From NCBI RefSeq assembly GCF_023856365.1, contig NC_064552.1, forward strand, positions 7,431,160 to 7,495,159: a DNA stretch of 64,000 bases, in the 5' to 3' direction. Positions within the stretch are counted from its first letter, which is position 1; every line of letters begins with the position of its first letter. Shown piece by piece: positions 58,101-64,000 of the stretch. The notes beneath the pieces are model-generated. The model saw only the letters and a list, made by a program, of their open reading frames with translations. It ran no database searches and was not told the origin of the DNA. The position numbers and the translations under genes are program-made. Source of the stretch: Brienomyrus brachyistius (Eukaryota; Chordata; Actinopteri; Osteoglossiformes; Mormyridae).

Positions 58101-59518
58101 AATTTCCTATGCCAAGAGGCGGGTTTTGAAATCCACACCAGATGTTATGTGGTGGCAGGGAACAAATATACTTCTTGGCATTGACTCCACATATCACACA
58201 TCTTGTTTTCCTGTCATATGTCTTTCACTCAGTAATTTCAACACCTTCTACACAGATGGTGGCTGATAGCTTGAGGAACATTTTTATTGAGTAAATCTCT
58301 CTTGAACATGTTAATAGGGAAACCACCCACTACAGCTTCGACGCTGGGTGTGTCTACATAAGATGGCAGCTATTCTTGTCCATGACACTGACAGTTCTAG
58401 CTTTGCTCTCAGGAACAGAAGGGCGCTGTTTTCATATGATCCATTATTTTGGTTGTACTGCCTAAAAGGGAAGTTGATTTTTTCAGATGCCCAGAATTGT
58501 CGAAATACTTTCACACTTGAGTAAACATTTTGTAGTCAGTACACAATAACACTCAGTCCCACTGGCAGTCACAATGCAGGGTTGTCTATTCGGCCATACC
58601 AGGACTGAAGTTGCTGTATATAACGGCCTTGACTTATCAAAAATGATAACAATTATTTATCAGATTCCCATGTCTATTGATAATTATCGATAAATTGATA
58701 AGTGGTCCCAGCACTAAATTTACTACCACTATAAGTACACAATGTCAGTTACTCTATACCTGTTGACCTTCCATGACATATCACACAAAGGGTTGTGGGG
58801 CATTTGCTCTATAGTATTGTTAATGTTTTTAGCCGATTTATTTATTCCAATTTCATTTTTTAGCCAATAAACCCTAACATCCCCATCTCAAGCTTCCCCA
58901 AACAATGTAACATGTTCGCAAGTAAATACATAAATACCTGTAGTTTATATGACTATATTAAAAGTGTATCAGTTTTGGATATTTATTACTAATTATTCCT
59001 TAATGATGATAGTAAGGAAATAATACTATGAAGATAATAAAATAAACAGATATGTTGTTGCACGTCATAAATAAAATCTTTTCATCTTAGCCACAGGTTA
59101 AGCCACCACCCCCAGCAAGACCGTTGCCACCGTTAAATGTAAATCCGGTGAGTCATTTTAATTCCTAGATTTGTTTTCATAGGTATGTAAAATGGCAAGT
59201 AACAACTGTGATTGTATATTTACAGGTCAGAAAGCCACCAGTACCCCCAGTAAAACCTGCAGGATCCACAACTCCCCAGAAACACCATCAAGTAAGTGCT
59301 AATTTGATAGCTTAATCTGAAACAATCTGAAATTAGACATGGTACTTATGTAAGTAGCACTTTACTTGAGGGGGCAGAAGTAACGCAGTAGTGAATAGTA
59401 AAGTGTTGCCTAAATGTGTTTTCGTTATATATGTTTCTGTACTGAGCATAATAAAAATAATATTTAACAGGCTGCGGGACAAAAGGCTGCACTGACTCCC
59501 AAAGCCAAGACCAGATGA
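48446..59518 (+). CDS. adam8: ADAM8-like transmembrane metalloprotease-disintegrin
   Basis: Twenty-three coding exons: 48446-48497, 48663-48769, 49220-49293, 49546-49624, 49791-49867, 50417-50600, 51014-51079, 51214-51285, 51414-51583, 51911-51992, 52504-52646, 53074-53233, 53321-53410, 53540-53735, 55937-56039, 56238-56403, 56528-56605, 56699-56783, 57018-57135, 57302-57476, 59091-59147, 59226-59291 and 59471-59518. All phases join, giving 815 residues (human ADAM8 about 824). ADAM8 is a leukocyte-associated membrane sheddase. In order: signal peptide (1 to about 18); prodomain with basic RRKR at 162-165 and a candidate cysteine-switch C168; catalytic domain with zinc motif [11 protein letters not shown] at 336-346; disintegrin and cysteine-rich domains (about 405-610); EGF-like [20 protein letters not shown]; transmembrane segment about 665-687; and a proline-rich tail ([20 protein letters not shown]) suited to SH3 binding. 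The ATG has A at -3. Exon 6's donor, TGG|gtactg, is weak but is the one that keeps phase. Catalytic residues are intact, so an active protease is expected. Confidence 0.95.
50116..50296 (+). repeat. Local duplication of exon 4 end plus intron 4 inside adam8 intron 5
   Basis: This segment is a close copy of 49596-49767. It starts with CTGAAGTCCCGGTATTACCA, the last 29 coding bases of exon 4 with three changes. It keeps the GAG|GTATGG donor and runs through nearly all of intron 4. The copy lacks the original intron 4 acceptor, so the partial exon has no complete splice context and is probably silent. The copies differ at a handful of positions plus small insertions (for example an extra CTATCCG), indicating a fairly recent event. 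Confidence 0.9.
52025..52156 (+). repeat. Compound (TCTA)n-(TC)n microsatellite, adam8 intron 10
   Basis: TCTA array at about 52025-52113 followed by a TC array at about 52117-52156. It immediately precedes a retroelement tail fragment. Confidence 0.95.
52160..52312 (+). mobile_element. Retroelement 3' tail, adam8 intron 10
   Basis: GCTGTCCTGCGATGGGTTAG, then CGCCCCATCTTGGGTTGTGC, CCGTAGCCTCCAGAATAGGC, a C run at about 52238-52259, and GGGATAAGCAGTTTCAGGAA with ATGGATGGATAT. This is the 3' half of the common SINE/LINE-tail family, in the sense orientation. Confidence 0.8.
53779..53975 (+). mobile_element. SINE head fragments, adam8 intron 14
   Basis: TGACTCAGCAGGTTAGGATA with CTCTGATCAGAAGGTGGATA resembles a tRNA-like SINE head. 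A second partial head, CTCTGTGCCCGTGATTGGAA followed by GGTCGCCAGTTCAAGCC (B-box-like), occurs 140 bp later. The two may be one rearranged copy or two insertions. Confidence 0.45.
54333..54506 (+). mobile_element. 5' part of SINE interrupted by minisatellite
   Basis: CAGTCGTTAGCACTGTTGCG, ACAGCTCTGGGACCAGGGTT (B-box region), TTCTCCAGGTTCTCCCTTCA, CAGTCCAAAAACATGCC, GGTTAATTGAAGTTACC and a GTGAGTGAAAGGTGTGTGTG segment follow the head-to-middle order of the SINE/LINE-tail family. The element continues into the tandem array and resumes at 55747. Confidence 0.75.
54507..55746 (+). repeat. 31-unit, 40-bp minisatellite in adam8 intron 14
   Basis: Thirty-one nearly identical 40-bp units, each CCCTGTGATGTGTC followed by a variable triplet (GGC, GCC or TGC), ACCCCATCC, a TATG or AGTG dimorphism, TTGTTCC and CTG. 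In the right half TATG and AGTG units often alternate. The block 55021-55380 matches 55381-55740 nearly perfectly, so part of the array was duplicated as a 360-bp (nine-unit) segment. The unit corresponds to the 'tgccctgcgatggg..ggcacccca..tgttgttccctg' part of the SINE in which it sits. Confidence 0.97.
55747..55825 (+). mobile_element. 3' end of the SINE that hosts the minisatellite
   Basis: CCCTGTGCTCATAGGTTTTG, CATCCCCATGGCCCCGAATA and GGACAAGTGGTTGCAGAAAA with TGGATAGATG complete the family's 3' tail. Together with 54333-54506, this shows that the array interrupts a single element. Confidence 0.8.
57594..57909. mobile_element. 316-bp MITE with TA target duplication, adam8 intron 20
   Basis: Left end CAGAAGCTCCTCTACTTATG and right end CGTAAGTAGAGGAGCGTCTG form a 20-bp inverted repeat with two mismatches. 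They are flanked by TA at 57592-57593 and 57910-57911. CAG-type termini with a TA duplication place it with the Tc1/mariner superfamily (Tigger-like). The interior is GC-rich (GCTGCTGCGCGGCGGGAG) and has no transposase frame. Confidence 0.8.
57950..59040. other. adam8 intron 20, remainder
   Basis: The 1.6-kb intron holds, besides the MITE, an AT-rich partial palindrome at 58640-58705 (TTATCAAAAATGATAACAAT against ATTGATAATTATCGATAAAT). No extra exon is supported. Confidence 0.4.
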
Positions 59519-59830
59519 CCAGAAAAATAAGTTGTGGTTGCAACTCATTCAGAAATCAGGAGAGACCTTTTGACGATGGAGGAGTTTCTGTGGGTGACTG
59601 GATTTGTTACACATTGATGCCTTCAGGAAACATTTTTTAAAATTTTATTTAATTTTTTCTAAGCAATGAGAATCAGCAGTTTTACCTTAAGCTGTCTGGT
59701 GATGTCATCTTCGTTGTTTTTTTATGTTTTACATTTTGAGGGACCTTATGTAAAGGAGTAATATCATTTTTTTGTACTGCACTTTGCAAATAGCTCCTGA
59801 AATAAAGGTAACGACTAGGGAGTAAAATGC
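59519..59830 (+). other. adam8: Probable adam8 3' UTR
   Basis: From the TGA stop to just after AATAAA at 59801-59806. Further AATAAA sites at about 60321 and 60395 could give longer transcripts. Confidence 0.5.
59801..59806 (+). promoter_or_regulatory. adam8: AATAAA polyadenylation signal, adam8
   Basis: First canonical hexamer after the stop, 283 bp downstream, in the TCCTGAAATAAAGG context. Confidence 0.55.
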
Positions 59831-59899
59831 AGCTTTGTTCCATTTTTTAGATTTAAGTATGATGTTTATGATCTTCTTAATGTCGTTCTGAACAAATGT

Positions 59900-60680
59900 G
59901 AACCTTTGACTGCAAGTTCATATTGAAAACATCAAATGAACATTGAACCATCCACCTCTTTCAAAAACCTTGAATGCATTTGTGTGAATATCGTGCTTGT
60001 TGTTGATGTTGTTGTTGATGTTATTTAATGTCTAACTTGGTAAATAGTTTACCGAATTGTTCTTCTAATTTTCCGGTCAGCAGTGCTGAACACAAAGCTT
60101 GTTTATATGAGCTGTTTTTGTATTTTATTTATTCTGTTTTTTATTGAGTGTTCTAAGTATAAAAACTGTTATAGGCTGATTTGTTTGTGTGATGATCGCA
60201 TGCAATATACTTGAAAACTTTTTTGTTGCAGTTTATGCTTATTTAAGCCCCTAGTTTAGATACAACTTCTTGACACCTGTATGTCATAAACATGTCTTTA
60301 CATTGCATACATTGTTAAGTAAATAAATTCAGCTGTAAACTTGTATCTTCCTGGTACTGGATAAGTCGGCCTATGTAGATGGAAAGAATGGATGAAAATA
60401 AATCCATGTTTTAAAATTGTCTGTCCCAGGCTATCATAGCAGTATACTAGTACTGGGTTACTAAGTAACCATAATCAACAATCATTATAGTCGCAGCACA
60501 TTGGCTGTCTATATTAATTGTTTCTTTCAGCAAAGAAATGTTGTATTATTAACATTGAACACTGAATTAAATGAAGATTAAGATCTTGGATTGAAAAAAT
60601 ACCACTTTCTATGAATGACATGTTTATAGGAATCTACACGCATCCAGTTGACATATCAACAGCCTGCCAGCTGCACTCTT
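59900..60680. other. AT-rich gene-free stretch
   Basis: May include an extended adam8 3' UTR. No exon or element supported. Confidence 0.4.
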
Positions 60681-60689
60681 ATGCTTATT

Positions 60690-60865
60690 TATTTAGTACT
60701 TCATAAGCGCCATTGAAACTCTTATCTATAATGCACTATTGGTACCTTCATAATTCATTATAATGGTGGGTATAAGAATTCAGGATGCTTTGTAAATGAG
60801 CGCTTTATGAAGCATTCATAACGCAAAATAAACATGCATTATAATGTATTATGAATGTGTTCTTA
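60690..60865. repeat. Palindromic MITE-like element (diverged)
   Basis: ACTTCATAAGCGCCATT at about 60699 is the imperfect reverse complement of ATGAGCGCTTTATGAAGC at about 60798. CATTATAATGTATTATGAAT near the right end recalls the elements at 5231 and 7541. Diverged member or relative of that family. Confidence 0.45.
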
Positions 60866-60869
60866 TATA

Positions 60870-63000
60870 TCGATTTTGATAATACATACAATGAGGCTGC
60901 CATAATTATGCCATTAATTTGAAAACAAAATAGTATAATGCCAAAGAAATTATGACATATATTTGTTTTTTGTCTTCTTAGGGCTTAGATTAATACAGCA
61001 ACACTTATACCAAGCCACAAGTAACAGGTAACCTACAGAACCTGCTTCTAGTTATCTGAAATAATAAATTATAAAAGTGGATATGTACTGTATATGGGAA
61101 ACTAGATTTTGAGTTTCTCAAGCAAAAAAGGTGAATAAAATGATGATAATGATCCAGATGATAATAAAATGGTCTCTGGAGATGTTATGTCAACACAAAC
61201 ACCTACCTGTCATACTCAGCATCAAACAGAATACAGAACTGAAGCTAATCCAACTCCTTAAGGCAATCACTGCAATTCCTGCAGATTCCTGCAACAGTAA
61301 AAATGACGAATCGCATGAAAACGAAACATTTTCCTTTATGTACAAATAGGACTTTTATTTGATTAGCCTTCAGAGCCTCATGTTAACTCTGAACCATCAG
61401 CTGTGATAATAGCGTGTGATAGAATAAGTGTCATTCCCAATTATTTTGTGGCACAGTGACAGAGGCATCAGGAGGCTCGTGGCTGGACTGCCCCCTCAGT
61501 TTCATTAGAATGCAGTTTTTCCAAACCCATTTCTGTGACACAACTATAATTTTAATTGGTAGTATATCTGTACATGACTAATACCCATAATTACTGAGTA
61601 ATCTGTGTTTTTTTTAATTTATAGAAAGAAGTCGCGTCAACTCTGAGGGACTCTAGAGGTCAGTTGAATGCATCTGAATGTGCAAACACACTGTTGTCTC
61701 TATCTGTAAGAGCGATTTCTGTGAACACAGGAAAAGTTTGATAAGCGATGCTGAGGAAATTTCTTCAGAAGATTTTTGGTTGTGTAATTTGTTTTCATCC
61801 TAACTACTATTACAGGATTAAGTAACACAGCAGAATTAAGAAACAGGATAGTTTGATATAGGACTGTGTCAGAAATTGTGCAATTCCATCGATATAACAT
61901 GCACTAGCCTCACGGCTAAGTTCTTTGGGTTTATACTACTGGGTGTGTCTTGAAACAAGTTTTTTAGAGTGGTAAAGCTGAACATCACAGTTTTTCTCAA
62001 GATCCCTATTCAGCAATCATTCCATAATCAGCACAGGGATGGAACAATTGTGCTAGTGTTCGTGAAATGTTTACTGAGGATGTGTATTCATTTTCCTCAG
62101 TGACAGTGTCTATGTCAGTGGTACATTGCAAACAAAATTCTCAGGCAATCATTCCCATCAGTCAAAAATGTAGCTCATTAGTCTGGCTAACTAAATTTAT
62201 TAATTATTTTATTGAGCCATTCATTATTGTGATTATTTGCATTGGACAATCAAATTACTTACTTTTTCCAACATAAGCAAGGTAATATTTTCAGCCACTC
62301 TAGTTGACCATAAGTATTTAAGTAAGATTGCAAGCATTTAACAATGTGTGTGCATTGTTACTGAGTGTCCTAGTCTGACTTACTCATTTGTTTAACCAAG
62401 AGGTTTGACATAGAACTAAAGTGAGTCATTCTTCAAGATTTGTGTCATATCAATCATTAATCGACCAAAGCATGTGTGCATGAAAGTTAATGAATATTGA
62501 AATATATTAAAATACCGAAAGGCATAGAAAACAGGAAAAATCCATGAGAATAACTGCATAACAAAATCAACTAGAATGGTTGATAACATTAAACTCTCTT
62601 ATTAAGTGTAAGATTACTTTAAGACTAATGAACTCTCTTCCACGACCTGTTGTTTGAAGATTCTACTGATGAAGGCAAGCAGGCTGATGGAGATAAAGGA
62701 GTCACACGCCGAGGACCTAACAAAACATTTAAAGAGATACAGACCTCCAGGAAATATGGCATGGAGACCGTTCTCTGCTATAGTGAACACTGATTCTACG
62801 GTAACAAGGCTTTCACTTTCCGGATGTATTTCAATGAGATTTAAATGCAGTGTTTTTTTTTGTCATTTTTAATATTTGCTAATGTAGTTGACTATAATCA
62901 TGCGAAACAGCAAATGGCATGCTACTGACTAATAAAACGAGAGCGTGTTTACTTCACGTTAATAGCTTGTCTTTTATAATAAGCTACAATTGGAAATGGG
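60870..63000. other. Gene-free AT-rich stretch
   Basis: No exon, RNA gene or clear element. Short frames at 61131-61349, 62067-62276 and 62654-62872 carry no recognisable features. Confidence 0.4.
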
Positions 63001-63044
63001 AGGTTTTTACATGTTGCTTTTTGTTTTTTTTGTTTTTTTGTGTG

Positions 63045-63730
63045 CCAGGATGTCGTGTCGTTGCGTAACTTCAGAAGCGAGCTGAATCTTATCATAATCT
63101 CTTGTGGTGGCTTTGACTACAGGATGTAAGCAACCTTCACAGGGTTCGGCCCAGAGAAGCTGGTAGTCACTATACAAGAAGGGCGATACAACAGAATGTC
63201 GTAGGGTCCCACGGAGATGTGGGGGTGCAGTTGGGCTGTGGGGAAGTTCGGGAGTAGGTTCAGGTATGGCCAGGCTGAGGGGGCATCCAAAGTTATGGGC
63301 TACAATCCTGGTCAGGGCCCCCTGGTCTGTGCTCAAGTCATCTAAAGGAAGGGAAGGGGAATACACCTTCTGGTGTTACTGGTATTCCTGGTTACCTTTA
63401 GGTCACCCAGTACCCTTTTACATCATCGAAGGTACTCTGCCTAGTACGCCGAAGGTGCCATCCCATCATGCTGCAGCATGTGTCTGGCAAGGCCTTTGTT
63501 CACGTAGCCCAAATGGGAGGACTGTGCACTGCCAGTGTCCATTAGGGGTACCGAACACAGTCTTCTCTCAAGCCTTTGAGATCAGTGGTACCTGCCACTA
63601 GTCCTTGGTGAGATGAAGCAGGCCAGTCCAAACTATTCTATCAGCCCTGGAATAGCTGTCAAACAAAGACACATCTTGCAGTTTCCGGAAATCATTGCAG
63701 AGCTGGAGAGCTACATCAGGAGCTAAATTA
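63045..63730. other. Unidentified GC-richer block with overlapping open frames
   Basis: Composition shifts to near 50% GC. A minus-strand frame at 63007-63366 (119 codons, including WAEPCEGCLHPVVKATTRDY) and a plus-strand frame at 63266-63601 (111 codons, including GHPVPFYIIEGTLPSTPKV) overlap. Neither matches a family I recognise. It could be an exon of an unseen neighbouring gene, a decayed transposable-element coding region, or a chance frame in GC-rich DNA. No start or splice context is convincing. Confidence 0.25.
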
Positions 63731-64000
63731 AACTGGTGAGAAAAAAGCATTAGGAAAGTATATATTCCTTATTCTTTGGATATTGTATTTTTTATATATT
63801 GTGTTTAGAGCTGGAAAGTACCATATTTGATTACACTGGTCAATAGTAAGACTCGAAAAGAATTTTACTATCACCTATAGTTTTTGAGTGATGTAAGTTT
63901 CAGGGTATAGTTAGGTTTTACTGGGATTATTATTAGGTTATAATTAGATTATAATTCCTTATGAAGAATGTACGGGTATATAAAAGTTTAAGAAAAAATA
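63731..64000. other. AT-rich right edge
   Basis: No feature seen. Contains several near-repeats of GGTTATAATTAGATTATAA at about 63935-63953. Confidence 0.4.

Noticed and set aside
58640..58705. Separate transposon in adam8 intron 20
   Set aside because: Only an AT-rich imperfect palindrome is visible. Ends and target duplication could not be defined.

Overview
The window is nuclear DNA from a vertebrate, almost certainly a ray-finned fish. Three intron-bearing genes are read on the plus strand: an Msx-class homeobox gene (msx3-like, 33911-35483), tubgcp2 (gamma-tubulin complex component 2, coding 40693-47570) and an adam8-like metalloprotease-disintegrin gene (coding 48446-59518). The fish assignment rests on protein divergence from mammals, on compact introns, and on repeat classes typical of teleost genomes: tRNA-derived SINEs, retroelement tails ending in GGAT or TCTA microsatellites, and many small inverted-repeat elements. 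The species cannot be named. Gene order agrees with my recollection that mouse Msx3 lies beside Tubgcp2 and Adam8; humans have lost MSX3.

Region 1-33.7 kb has no supportable gene. It is AT-rich and contains foldback elements, a hAT-like MITE, SINE copies, microsatellites and a 92-bp perfect palindrome around 14.2 kb. Between these lie complex, repeat-free blocks rich in homeodomain-type (TAAT/ATTA) and SOX/TCF-like sites. This is the usual appearance of a regulatory desert beside a developmental transcription factor, but conservation cannot be tested here. The strongest such blocks are at 1-320, 8150-8330, 8960-9200, 11540-11740, 12430-12620, 20700-21060 and 33110-33390, with another at 38205-38470 downstream of msx3.

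Region 33.7-40.6 kb holds the two-exon msx3-like gene, its probable 3' UTR with tandem AATAAA signals near 36862, a DNA-transposon-like repeat and several microsatellites. Region 40.7-47.9 kb holds tubgcp2, with 17 coding exons whose reading phases all join to give 885 residues. The adam8-like gene follows head-to-tail only about 0.9 kb after the tubgcp2 stop, with 23 coding exons giving 815 residues. It has signal peptide, prodomain, an intact HExxHxxGxxH zinc site, disintegrin, cysteine-rich, EGF-like, transmembrane and proline-rich cytoplasmic parts.

The most unusual structures are in adam8 introns. One is a 31-unit, 40-bp minisatellite (54507-55746) that appears to have grown from an internal segment of a SINE/LINE-tail element. 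Another is a local duplication carrying the 3' end of coding exon 4 (49596-49767 to 50116-50296). A third is a near-complete 316-bp MITE with TA target duplication (57594-57909). After adam8, 59.9-64 kb has no recognised gene; a GC-richer stretch at 63.0-63.7 kb has overlapping open frames that I could not identify. I see no CRISPR array, operon, bacterial system or clearly new biological system.
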